Assembly: GCA_902496185.1 (NCBI GenBank)
Contig: CABUZX010000014.1
Location: 1-30,808 of the forward strand
Direction of reading: 5' to 3'
Source: an uncultured Subdoligranulum sp.
GTDB lineage: Bacteria; Bacillota; Clostridia; Christensenellales; CAG-314
DNA length: 30,808 nt
A program made the translations under genes and the position numbers. The stretch's first letter is position 1. Each line of letters starts with the position of its first letter. Below, in pieces: positions 24,020 through 30,808 of this stretch. The notes below the pieces were generated by a model. It worked only from the letters and a program-made list of their open reading frames with translations. It was not told where the DNA came from and did not search any database.

Positions 24020-25282
24020 TTAAGCTAAATCAGCGCTATTCTTGTTTATCATTATTATTTGAGGCTTTTTACGTTTTGTTACACAGTCTTTATCTACTAC
24101 TATTTTAGAAATAGATTTATTACTTGGCGCACTATACATACAATCCAACATAACAGACTCTATTATCGAACGCAAACCTCTCGCCCCTGTCTTTAACTCT
24201 ATAGACTTTTGAGCAATAGCTTGCAAGGCGTCTGTTTTAAACTCTAAATCTATATCGTCTAATTTGAGCAATTTTGTATATTGCTTTATTAAACTATTTG
24301 CAGGCTCTGTCAAAATTTTTACCAAAGCAACTTCGTCCAACGGCGAGAGTCCTACCGCAATCGGCAAACGACCAACAAATTCCGGTATTAAGCCGAATTT
24401 TATAAAATCTTGTGGTTGAATATCTTCCATAAGTTTTGCCATATCGGTTTCATTGACTTGCACTAACTCATTACCAAACCCTAAAGAGCCAGTATTAGTT
24501 CGTTTTGAAACGATTTTATCCAAGCCGACAAAAGCGCCGCCGCAAATAAACAGAATATCCGTAGTATCAATTGATATAAACTCTTGTTGAGGATGTTTTC
24601 TACCGCCTTGCGGTGGTACGTTTGCAACGGTGCCCTCTAAAATTTTAAGTAAAGCCTGCTGAACACCCTCACCCGAAACGTCGCGTGTAATTGATACGTT
24701 TTCGCCTTTTTTTGCTATTTTATCAATTTCATCAATATAAATGATACCCTTTTGAGCTTTTTCAACGTCGTAATCGGCGTTTTGAATAAGCTTTAGCAAA
24801 ATATTTTCAACGTCTTCACCAACGTAACCTGCTTCCGTTATCGTTGTAGCGTCGGCAACGGCAAAAGGCACGTTTAATATTCTCGCAAGAGTTTTTGCCA
24901 AAAGAGTTTTTCCCGACCCCGTAGGACCAAGCATTAAGATATTGCTTTTTTCCAACTCAACGCCATCGTCGTTGTTTTTATTAAAGACACGTTTATAATG
25001 ATTGTAAACAGCAACTGCCAAAGTTTTTTTAGCGTTTGTCTGACCAACGACGTATTTATCAAGTTCAGCCTTAATTTCTTCGGGAGTAGGTAATTTTGCA
25101 AGGTTATCACCCTGCTCCTTGCGCTCGTCTTGCTTAATCAATTGATTGCAAATTTCTACACATTCGTCACAAATACAAAAATCTCCAGGTCCGTTAATCA
25201 ATTTTCCTGCTTGATATTTTGATTTGCCACAAAAAGAACAACGTTCCTCCTGAGTCTCTATTTCCTTATCATGAAAATCCAT
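24020..25282 (-). CDS. clpX: ATP-dependent Clp protease ATP-binding subunit ClpX
   Basis: AAA+ unfoldase that recognises tagged substrates and feeds them to ClpP. The 420-residue protein has the N-terminal zinc-binding domain (C15, C18, C38, C41 within CSFCGKS and CICDECVEIC), Walker A GPTGSGKT (119-126), Walker B IIYIDEIDKIAKK, and sensor segments GARGLRSIIE. An LGFGNE segment at the IGF-loop position suits docking on ClpP, with glycine-phenylalanine kept. The ATG at 25282 is 5 nt past the clpP stop, with a weak AAGGG site inside the end of clpP, so translational coupling is likely. It is third in tig-clpP-clpX. Confidence 0.98.
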   Translation of the reverse strand: MDFHDKEIETQEERCSFCGKSKYQAGKLINGPGDFCICDECVEICNQLIKQDERKEQGDNLAKLPTPEEIKAELDKYVVGQTNAKKTLAVAVYNHYKRVFNKNNDDGVELEKSNILMLGPTGSGKTLLAKTLARILNVPFAVADATTITEAGYVGEDVENILLKLIQNADYDVEKAQKGIIYIDEIDKIAKKGENVSITRDVSGEGVQQALLKILEGTVANVPPQGGRKHPQQEFISIDTTDILFICGGAFVGLDKIVSKRTNTGSLGFGNELVQVNETDMAKLMEDIQPQDFIKFGLIPEFVGRLPIAVGLSPLDEVALVKILTEPANSLIKQYTKLLKLDDIDLEFKTDALQAIAQKSIELKTGARGLRSIIESVMLDCMYSAPSNKSISKIVVDKDCVTKRKKPQIIMINKNSADLA

Positions 25283-25287
25283 AAAAA

Positions 25288-25875
25288 TCAGCCCTTTCTA
25301 TCATAAAATATTTTGTCTATCAGACCGTATTGTTTTGCTTCTTCCGCGTCAAGATAATAATCTCTATCCGTATCTTGCCTGATTTTTTCTATAGGTTGAT
25401 TCGTATTTTTTGCCAACAATTTATTTATTTTTTCTTTGGTTTTTAATATTTGATTAGTAGTAATAGCTATATCACTTGCCTGACCTTTTGCTCCGCCCAA
25501 AGGTTGGTGAATCATAATTTCACTATTTGGCAAACTGTATCTTTTGCCCTTTGCTCCACTACTCAACAAAAATGCGCCCATACTCGCAGCCATACCAACA
25601 CAAATAGTAGCAACGTCACATTTAATATATTGCATAGTATCATATATAGCCATCCCGGCAGAAACCGAACCGCCCGGACTGTTTATATACATACTTATAT
25701 CTTTTGTAGAGTCTTTTCCTTCAAGATAAATCAATTGAGCGACGATTAAATTTGCTAAATTATCGTCAATTTCTCCACTCAAAAAAACTATTCTATCTTC
25801 CAATAAACGGCTATACAAATCATAAGATCTTTCGCCTCTATTTGTTTGCTCTACTACTACTGGTATCAAATTCAT
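25288..25875 (-). CDS. clpP: ATP-dependent Clp protease proteolytic subunit ClpP
   Basis: Serine protease forming the barrel-shaped proteolytic chamber of ClpXP. The 195-residue protein has the full catalytic triad: Ser98 in GMAASMGAF, His123 in IMIHQPLGG and Asp172 in DTDRDYYLDAEEA. SPGGSVSAGMAIYDTM forms the oxyanion-side segment. The N-terminus MNLIPVVVEQTNRGERSYDLYSRLL is typical and includes the short propeptide region. ATG at 25875 follows GGAG by 5 nt. It stands 28 nt behind tig and 5 nt before clpX, the usual order in Firmicutes and Proteobacteria. Confidence 0.99.
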   Translation of the reverse strand: MNLIPVVVEQTNRGERSYDLYSRLLEDRIVFLSGEIDDNLANLIVAQLIYLEGKDSTKDISMYINSPGGSVSAGMAIYDTMQYIKCDVATICVGMAASMGAFLLSSGAKGKRYSLPNSEIMIHQPLGGAKGQASDIAITTNQILKTKEKINKLLAKNTNQPIEKIRQDTDRDYYLDAEEAKQYGLIDKIFYDRKG

Positions 25876-25903
25876 AAAAACTCCAAAATTAAAATCAGCT
25901 TGG

Positions 25904-27187
25904 TTATACTATATTATTTTCAGCCTTCAAAAAGTCCAACAACTTGTCCGTAACAACTTCATTTTCAAGATATGCGTTTTGTTCAGGAGTAAGTTGTTCT
26001 GTAAACTCTTTTACATCCTTATCCATTTGCTTTGCATATTCCGCAATTTTTGCCTTGATAGAAGCTTTATCGGCCTTTATTTTTTCAGCCTTAATAATAG
26101 CCTCCATAACAAGACGCGTTTCTACCGTCTTTTTAGATCTTTCCCTATATTGCTCACGAAGTTGTTCCATTGTGGTATTGGTATACTTTACATAATCTTC
26201 CATTTTTAATCCTTGATACATCAAAGAATATTCAAAATCTTGAAGATAATTGTCGATTTGGTTTTCTACCATACAATCGTGTACTTTAACCTTGCTGTTT
26301 TTGACGATAAGTTCCATAAGATCGTTTTCCGCCTTATTATCGGCAACTTTTTGCTTGCGTTCGATAATTTTCTTTTCAAGGTCAGCCTTGTAAGCATCCA
26401 AGGTATCAAACTCACTTACGTCCTTTGCAAATTCGTCGTCAAGTTGAGGCAATTCCTTAACTTTGATTTCGTGAACGGTAACGACAAAAACACTATCTTT
26501 ACCCTTAAGATTTTCTGCGTGGTAATCATCAGGGAATTTTACGTTTAAATCCTTTGTTTCGCCTAAAGTCATTCCAATCATTTGCTCTTCAAATCCTGGA
26601 ATAAAGCGGTGACTGCCAATAACCAAAGTTTGTTTTTGCGCCGTACCACCGTCAAATTTAACGCCGTCAACACTACCGGAATAATCCAAAACAACCTCGT
26701 CACCTTCCTGAATAGGTCTATCGGTTATTTGAATAAAACGAGCAGCTCTTTCGCGAGCACCCTCCAATTCAGCATTAATTTCAGCTTCAGTTGCTTCAAC
26801 CTTATCTTTATTTATCGTAATTCCCTTGTATTCGCCAAGAGTCACTTCAGGCTTTATGGCAATAGTAACTACGTATTTCAATCCCTTTGCGTCAATCGTT
26901 TTGGAGGTCAAAACAGGCCTATCTACTATCACCAAGGACTTTTCCTTGTCGTAAAACTCATTAAGTTGTTTTTCAACCACGTCGTCGAAAGCGAGATCTT
27001 CAAACAACGTAGAGCCATAAACTGCTTCAATCACCTTTTTGGGTGCATGCCCTTTGCGAAAACCTTGCACGGAATACTTGGACTTATTCTTTTGGTAAGC
27101 TTGTTCCATTGTTTCTGCCCACTCTTCAGCAGAAACTGTAAAAGTAGCGGTAACAACGCCATCTTGTTTTTTGAGTGAATACTTCAT
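25904..27187 (-). CDS. tig: Trigger factor (ribosome-associated chaperone and prolyl isomerase)
   Basis: Binds near the ribosomal exit tunnel and shields nascent chains. From the ATG at 27187 it has 427 residues: the N-terminal ribosome-binding domain with the signature GFRKGHAPKK (about 44-53), a FKBP-type PPIase domain (about 155-240; GDEVVLDYSG and FIPGFEEQMIGM), and a long helical C-terminal chaperone domain. The frame is open ten codons further, but AAGGAG 6 nt before the ATG at 27187, and the promoter position, settle the start. It is first in the tig-clpP-clpX operon and diverges from rqcH, so both ends of nascent-chain quality control share this intergenic region. Confidence 0.98.
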   Translation of the reverse strand: MKYSLKKQDGVVTATFTVSAEEWAETMEQAYQKNKSKYSVQGFRKGHAPKKVIEAVYGSTLFEDLAFDDVVEKQLNEFYDKEKSLVIVDRPVLTSKTIDAKGLKYVVTIAIKPEVTLGEYKGITINKDKVEATEAEINAELEGARERAARFIQITDRPIQEGDEVVLDYSGSVDGVKFDGGTAQKQTLVIGSHRFIPGFEEQMIGMTLGETKDLNVKFPDDYHAENLKGKDSVFVVTVHEIKVKELPQLDDEFAKDVSEFDTLDAYKADLEKKIIERKQKVADNKAENDLMELIVKNSKVKVHDCMVENQIDNYLQDFEYSLMYQGLKMEDYVKYTNTTMEQLREQYRERSKKTVETRLVMEAIIKAEKIKADKASIKAKIAEYAKQMDKDVKEFTEQLTPEQNAYLENEVVTDKLLDFLKAENNIV

Positions 27188-27223
27188 TGTTTTCTCCTTA
27201 AAAATTGTGTTTTGCAATGATGT

Positions 27224-27252
27224 ATTTTAACATATTTATAAAAAAATAGCAA
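27224..27252 (-). promoter_or_regulatory. Promoter of tig-clpP-clpX
   Basis: TTGCTA (27247-27252), 17-nt spacer and TAAAAT (27224-27229) with an extended TGT on the minus strand, 36 nt upstream of the tig ATG. It is back to back with the rqcH promoter, with only 20 nt between the two -35 boxes. Confidence 0.78.
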
Positions 27253-27272
27253 ACAAAAACACAACAAACAAG

Positions 27273-27301
27273 TTGAATTATTTTATATTTTATAGTAAAA
27301 T
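27273..27301 (+). promoter_or_regulatory. Promoter of rqcH
   Basis: TTGAAT (27273-27278), 17-nt spacer and TAAAAT (27296-27301) on the plus strand, about 20 nt upstream of the ATG at 27321. It overlaps the apparent upstream extension of the rqcH frame, which rules out a start before 27301. Confidence 0.8.
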
Positions 27302-27320
27302 TTTTATCAGAGGATTATTT

Positions 27321-29027
27321 ATGGCTATTGACGCATTGAGTTTATCTCTTTTATTGACCGAACAACGCAATTTTTTGATAGGCGGAAAAATTAATAAAGT
27401 TTTTATGCCCGAAAAGGATGAGGTAGTACTTACCATATTTAACAAAAAAACCTACAAGCTCTTATTTAGTTGCAACAACAACGTAAACAGAGTAGTACTT
27501 ACTCAAACCGAAACCAAAAATCCCCTTACAGCGCCGTCGTTTTGCATGCTTTTGCGCAAGCATTTGCTTAATGGTACTATTTTGGATATTGCCCAACAAC
27601 CTTTTGAAAGAGTCGTGGATTACAAAATTAATACCAAAAACGACCTTGGTTACTCTTTTGAGGTTCATTTGATTTTCGAGCCCACTGGTAGAGACAGTAA
27701 TCTTATATTGACTGACGCAAATTACAAAATTATTGACAGTTTGCGACATTTTTCTTGTGATTTGCAAACCGCAAGAATAATTTTGCCAAATGCAAATTAC
27801 AAATTTTTTCCACCACAAGACAAATTATTGCCAACTCAAACGGAACAAATCAATATCGAAGCTCAAAATTGTTGCGACTTGAGACAATTTTTGAGAGAAA
27901 GAATATTGGGAATATCTCCCTCTACCGCTCAAGAAATTTACGTTTTGGCAGACAAACAAGCAGATAAAATTGCCAAATCAGTACAACTCTATCTTGACAA
28001 GTTAGAAAATAATCCACAGCCGAATATACTCTTTAATAACAAAACCCCTACAGAAGTATTACCCTACGATTACAAAAGCAAACTCGGAAATAAAGTGTTT
28101 TTTCACACGCTTAACGAGGCGCACGACCGTTTTTATGGTGAAAAAAATAAAATACAAAGATTTAACGAAAAAGCAAAAAGCGTTTCGACAAATTTGAAAA
28201 ACGCTTTAGCCCGTACCGAAAAGAAACTCGGCATTCAAAAACAAGCCATACTCGAAGCAGAAAAAAATACCGAAAATAAACTTTTTGGCGACTTAATCTT
28301 GTCAAATCTCCATATAATCAAAAAAAACATGACGGAAATCTCCGTTGTGAATTATTTTGAACCTGACGCACCCACAATAAAAATACCTTTAGATCCAAGT
28401 TTATCCCCCCAACAAAACGCGCAGGTTTACTATAAAAAATATGCAAAACAAAAAAGTAGTCTCAAGTACAACACAAAATTAGTAGAAGAAAACACGCAAT
28501 TGTTACAATATTTAAAAGGTATAGCAAAAAATCTTACTTTTTGCGACACTGACAACGACCTCGCTGAAATTATTAAAGAACTTTCCGAAAAGAAAATTAT
28601 CAAAAATACCACTACCCCCAAAGACAAAAAACATCCACCACATATCACTACGCCCCTGCATTACAATATAGAAGGTTTTGACGTTTTTGTTGGAAAAAAT
28701 AATATTCAAAACGACTATATTACCTTTAAATTAGCCAAACCCAAAGACTTATGGTTGCATACTCAAAAAATTCATAGCAGTCACGCAATAATTACAAACA
28801 ATCAAAACACTACTATTCCCGACATAGTATTGCTTAAAACCGCCGAAATCGTAGCAAATTTTTCACAAGCGGAACAAGGCACAAAAGTTCCTGTTGATTT
28901 TTGTCTAAAAAAATATGTAAAAAAGCCTTCAGGCGCTCCCTACGGCTTTGTAGTTTATACGGATTTTTCCACCATATTAGTCAATCCAGACAAACATATT
29001 GAGTGCTTAATTTCAAAACAACAATAA
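27321..29027 (+). CDS. rqcH: RqcH, NFACT-family ribosome quality control factor (Rqc2/fibronectin-binding-like)
   Basis: In Bacillus, RqcH binds the stalled 50S-peptidyl-tRNA complex and adds alanine tails that mark the chain for ClpXP. From the ATG at 27321 it has 568 residues: the NFACT-N domain (MAIDALSLSLLLTE, GGKINKV, the PFERVVDY segment, FEPTGRDSNLIL), the linker ILPNANYKFFPPQDK, a helical coiled-coil middle (about 290-420), and the NFACT-R domain near the end (PKDLWLHTQKIHSSHAI, VKKPSGAPYGFVVY). The NFACT-N segment has E-R where B. subtilis RqcH has the essential D-R pair. AGAGGA precedes the start. The only large plus-strand gene in the window, it diverges from tig-clpP-clpX, whose protease could degrade its tagged products. 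A long hairpin ends it. Confidence 0.93.
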   Translation: MAIDALSLSLLLTEQRNFLIGGKINKVFMPEKDEVVLTIFNKKTYKLLFSCNNNVNRVVLTQTETKNPLTAPSFCMLLRKHLLNGTILDIAQQPFERVVDYKINTKNDLGYSFEVHLIFEPTGRDSNLILTDANYKIIDSLRHFSCDLQTARIILPNANYKFFPPQDKLLPTQTEQINIEAQNCCDLRQFLRERILGISPSTAQEIYVLADKQADKIAKSVQLYLDKLENNPQPNILFNNKTPTEVLPYDYKSKLGNKVFFHTLNEAHDRFYGEKNKIQRFNEKAKSVSTNLKNALARTEKKLGIQKQAILEAEKNTENKLFGDLILSNLHIIKKNMTEISVVNYFEPDAPTIKIPLDPSLSPQQNAQVYYKKYAKQKSSLKYNTKLVEENTQLLQYLKGIAKNLTFCDTDNDLAEIIKELSEKKIIKNTTTPKDKKHPPHITTPLHYNIEGFDVFVGKNNIQNDYITFKLAKPKDLWLHTQKIHSSHAIITNNQNTTIPDIVLLKTAEIVANFSQAEQGTKVPVDFCLKKYVKKPSGAPYGFVVYTDFSTILVNPDKHIECLISKQQ

Positions 29028-29033
29028 TTATGT

Positions 29034-29077
29034 AATAAAAAAACAAACCTTACTTGAGTAAGGTTTGTTTTTTTATT
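29034..29077. terminator. Perfect bidirectional terminator between rqcH and the small membrane gene
   Basis: A 21-bp perfect inverted repeat (29034-29054 with 29057-29077, core AACAAACCTTACT) with T-runs on both strands, starting 7 nt past the rqcH stop and ending 10 nt before the convergent stop at 29087. It serves both genes. Confidence 0.92.
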
Positions 29078-29086
29078 AGGAATTTT

Positions 29087-29377
29087 TTAAAATATTTTAC
29101 CGGCAAGCGCAAATATAGTCACACATACAATTGCCAACATAACGATAGCCGAAATAACCATAAACCAAAAAGCTTGTTTTTGCTTGCTCTTGTCATCAAT
29201 TTTTAAAGAATCAAAATAATCAAGTACTTGCAGTATGGTATAAACAAGTGAGACTATAGCCAATACGACAAACGCCGATTTTGTCAAGGTTACATTATTT
29301 AATATTACGCCTAAAACAGCCAAAATCAATGCAACAATCAAAATACCAATAATAATGTTTTCAACAGTTTTTCTCAT
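29087..29377 (-). CDS. Small membrane protein of unknown function
   Basis: A 96-residue hydrophobic protein with three predicted membrane helices: about 7-27 (IIIGILIVALILAVLGVIL), 33-50 (SAFVVLAIVSLVYTILQV) and 70-93 (FWFMVISAIVMLAIVCVTIF). A charged loop (DYFDSLKIDDKSKQKQ) lies between the second and third. No family motif is recognised. GAGGT precedes the ATG at 29377, an extended -10 lies upstream, and a strong terminator follows, so it is very probably a real single-gene unit. It sits between rluD and rqcH; the context gives no functional hint. Confidence 0.75.
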   Translation of the reverse strand: MRKTVENIIIGILIVALILAVLGVILNNVTLTKSAFVVLAIVSLVYTILQVLDYFDSLKIDDKSKQKQAFWFMVISAIVMLAIVCVTIFALAGKIF

Positions 29378-29399
29378 GATTTACCTCTATAAATTTTTC

Positions 29400-29405
29400 A
29401 TTTTA
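29400..29405 (-). promoter_or_regulatory. Possible extended -10 promoter of the small membrane gene
   Basis: TGCTAAAAT on the minus strand (hexamer at 29400-29405) 22 nt upstream of the ATG. The -35 region (TTTTGA or TTGATC) is weak or off-spaced, so this is tentative. Confidence 0.45.
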
Positions 29406-29513
29406 GCAATAGCAATGCAAGATCAAAATAAATTCGGTATTTTTATAAAGCATTACTTACTATTTATTTTAACTTATACCGCAAAAAAAGTAAACAAAAT
29501 TCAGTAAAATTAT

Positions 29514-30455
29514 TTATTTTTTTAATACGTCCAAAACTTTTTCAAAATACCCTGGCAAGGAAGCTTCAAAACGCAGTATATCCCCTGTTTTAGGATGCCT
29601 AAACTCAATCTCCTTACTGTGCAATAATTGCCCATTTAAAGCAAAACGTTGCTTTTTAAACCCATAAACCTTGTCACCCACTATCGGATGGCCCAAAAAA
29701 GCAGAATGCACTCTTATTTGGTGAGTTCTTCCCGTCTTTAATTCAAATTTTACCAAAGTATTATTTACAAATCTATCAACAACCTCAAAGTAAGTAATCG
29801 CCTTTCTCCCATTAGGATCAATGGCAATTTTTTTTCGGTCAGTTTTACTCCTTGCAAGAGGCTGATCCACAACACCACTATCCTGCTTAAATACCCCTTC
29901 CGTTAAAGCGTAATAAATACGCTTACATTCTTTCGTTGCTATTTGCTTGGATAAATCAACGTGAGCAAAATCGTTTTTAGCAATTACCATTAATCCACTC
30001 GTATCCTTATCCAACCTATGCACAATACCAGGACGAATACTTCCGTTTATTCCACTCAAATCCTTAAAATGATATAACAATGCATTTACAAGAGTATTCG
30101 TCAAACTACCACCCGCCGGATGCACAGTCAAACCTTGCTGTTTGTTTATTACAGCAAGCCACTCATCCTGAAAAACAACGTCTATTGGAATATTTTCCGG
30201 CAAAAGAGCAATTGGTTCGGGGTTTTGAATCTCTACCACAACAACGTCGCCACTCTTTAACAGTTTTGAGACTTTAGTTTCTCTTTGATCGTTTAAAAGT
30301 ACTTGTTGGTTTTTTATTATTTTTTGAGCATTACTACGCGTTATTTCAGTTGCAAGCGATACAAATACATCAAGTCGCTCCCCGCTGTTTTGATCTTCCA
30401 CCACAAACAAGCGTTTTTCAAAATTATTTATGTTGGTTGTTATTACTTCTGTCAT
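29514..30455 (-). CDS. rluD: RluD/YlyB-type 23S rRNA pseudouridine synthase
   Basis: Isomerises uridine to pseudouridine in large-subunit rRNA. The 313-residue protein has an N-terminal S4 RNA-binding domain (about 18-80; SGERLDVFVSLATEITRSNAQ) and the RluA-family catalytic domain with HRLDKDTSGLMV, in which Asp149 is the catalytic nucleophile. The later TGRTHQIRVH motif is also intact. The family is RluA/RluC/RluD; in Firmicutes the gene behind lspA is usually called ylyB or rluD, and the exact target uridines cannot be read here. Its ATG at 30455 overlaps the lspA TGA by 4 nt (ATGA), so the two are co-translated. A clear terminator was not found in the 136-nt gap after it. Confidence 0.93.
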   Translation of the reverse strand: MTEVITTNINNFEKRLFVVEDQNSGERLDVFVSLATEITRSNAQKIIKNQQVLLNDQRETKVSKLLKSGDVVVVEIQNPEPIALLPENIPIDVVFQDEWLAVINKQQGLTVHPAGGSLTNTLVNALLYHFKDLSGINGSIRPGIVHRLDKDTSGLMVIAKNDFAHVDLSKQIATKECKRIYYALTEGVFKQDSGVVDQPLARSKTDRKKIAIDPNGRKAITYFEVVDRFVNNTLVKFELKTGRTHQIRVHSAFLGHPIVGDKVYGFKKQRFALNGQLLHSKEIEFRHPKTGDILRFEASLPGYFEKVLDVLKK

Positions 30456-30808
30456 GATTCAATATCATCCGTATCTTCAAGCAAATCAATAATAAGCCCT
30501 TCATCCGCCTCCGCAGAATTTTGCACAGTCGTTTCGACAAAATCTTCCGTAGTATACTCAATTTGAGATTTTTTTTCTATTTGATCTACCTGTTTTTTAA
30601 AAATTGCATCAGTATCGGTAAAAAGCATACCAACCACAACCATTATCACTCCTGCAGTAAGCAAAATATCGGCAACGTTACAAATGAAATTCATATTGCC
30701 TAAAAATCTTGTCTCAATAAAATCTCTTACCGCGCCATTGTAAAAACCATCACCCAAAAAACCGCGATCGATAGCGTTGCCTATTGCTCCAGACAAAATA
30801 AAAGCAAA
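30452..30808 (-). CDS. lspA: Lipoprotein signal peptidase (LspA), 5'-truncated by the window edge
   Basis: Aspartyl protease in the membrane that removes the signal peptide from diacylglyceryl-modified prolipoproteins. Only the C-terminal 118 residues are inside the window; the frame runs to the edge, starting FAFILSGAIGNAIDR. That block and the later NFICNVADILLTAGVIMVV hold the two catalytic aspartates (in NAIDR and NVADI). After the last membrane helix there is an unusual acidic tail of about 55 residues (FKKQVDQIEKKSQIEY to the end LLEDTDDIES), while typical LspA ends within a few residues of the helix. It overlaps rluD by 4 nt. The identity is secure; the N-terminal part was not seen. 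Confidence 0.93.
   Translation of the reverse strand, partial: FAFILSGAIGNAIDRGFLGDGFYNGAVRDFIETRFLGNMNFICNVADILLTAGVIMVVVGMLFTDTDAIFKKQVDQIEKKSQIEYTTEDFVETTVQNSAEADEGLIIDLLEDTDDIES

Noticed and set aside
26582..27178. 198-codon plus-strand open frame opposite tig
   Set aside because: Fully antisense to trigger factor with an aromatic- and Asn-rich composition typical of a shadow frame.
23853..27330. CtsR or CIRCE heat-shock operators before lon and tig-clpP-clpX
   Set aside because: I looked for GGTCAAA tandem boxes and the TTAGCACTC/GAGTGCTAA inverted repeat and saw neither.
1..30808. CRISPR arrays, tRNA or rRNA genes, insertion sequences, prophage
   Set aside because: No regularly spaced repeats, no tRNA or rRNA hallmark sequences, no transposase or phage protein motifs were found. 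The repeats present are terminators and the mraZ operator.

Overview
This window is an AT-rich stretch of a low-GC Gram-positive chromosome, most likely an uncultured member of the Clostridia. Evidence for that placement is a T-box leader on thrS, a YtxC-like gene directly upstream of thrS as in Bacillus, the mraZ-rsmH-ftsL-ftsI gene order, DivIB, EngB and RqcH, and strong Gram-positive Shine-Dalgarno sequences. MurE carries the DNPR motif, so the peptidoglycan is expected to contain meso-diaminopimelate. No phage, insertion sequence, CRISPR array, rRNA or tRNA was seen. This is core chromosome, and almost everything reads leftward (minus strand).

Layout from right to left, in the direction of most transcription. 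The right edge holds a 5'-truncated lspA overlapping an rluD-type pseudouridine synthase, then a small three-helix membrane protein. Next is rqcH on the plus strand, divergent from the tig-clpP-clpX proteostasis operon. Then come lon-engB, a conserved-looking protein of unknown function, and a metallophosphoesterase. The division and cell-wall (dcw) cluster follows: mraZ, rsmH, an ftsL-like gene, ftsI (PBP), murE, mraY, murD, ftsW, murA, ftsQ/divIB, ftsA and ftsZ, with asnS directly behind ftsZ. The left part holds a small plus-strand ORF, acpP, a ytxC-like gene and T-box-controlled thrS.

The dcw cluster is not one simple operon. A promoter overlapped by three 10-bp TGG repeats (a likely MraZ autoregulatory operator) precedes mraZ. 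A strong intrinsic terminator lies between ftsI and murE. There is a good promoter before murA, a terminator after murA, and a perfect consensus promoter (TTGACA-17-TATAAT) before ftsQ. murF, murG, murC and murB are absent from the cluster and must lie elsewhere if present. FtsA ends right after its ATPase fold and lacks the usual C-terminal membrane-targeting helix, so FtsZ tethering probably relies on another protein.

No clearly new multi-gene system is visible. The best leads are the FtsA truncation, the MraZ operator, the ftsI-murE terminator, the cysteine-containing protein at 20116-20736, the small ORF at 3627-3863 and the acidic tail on LspA. All family assignments come from reading motifs and gene order by eye; no database search was run.
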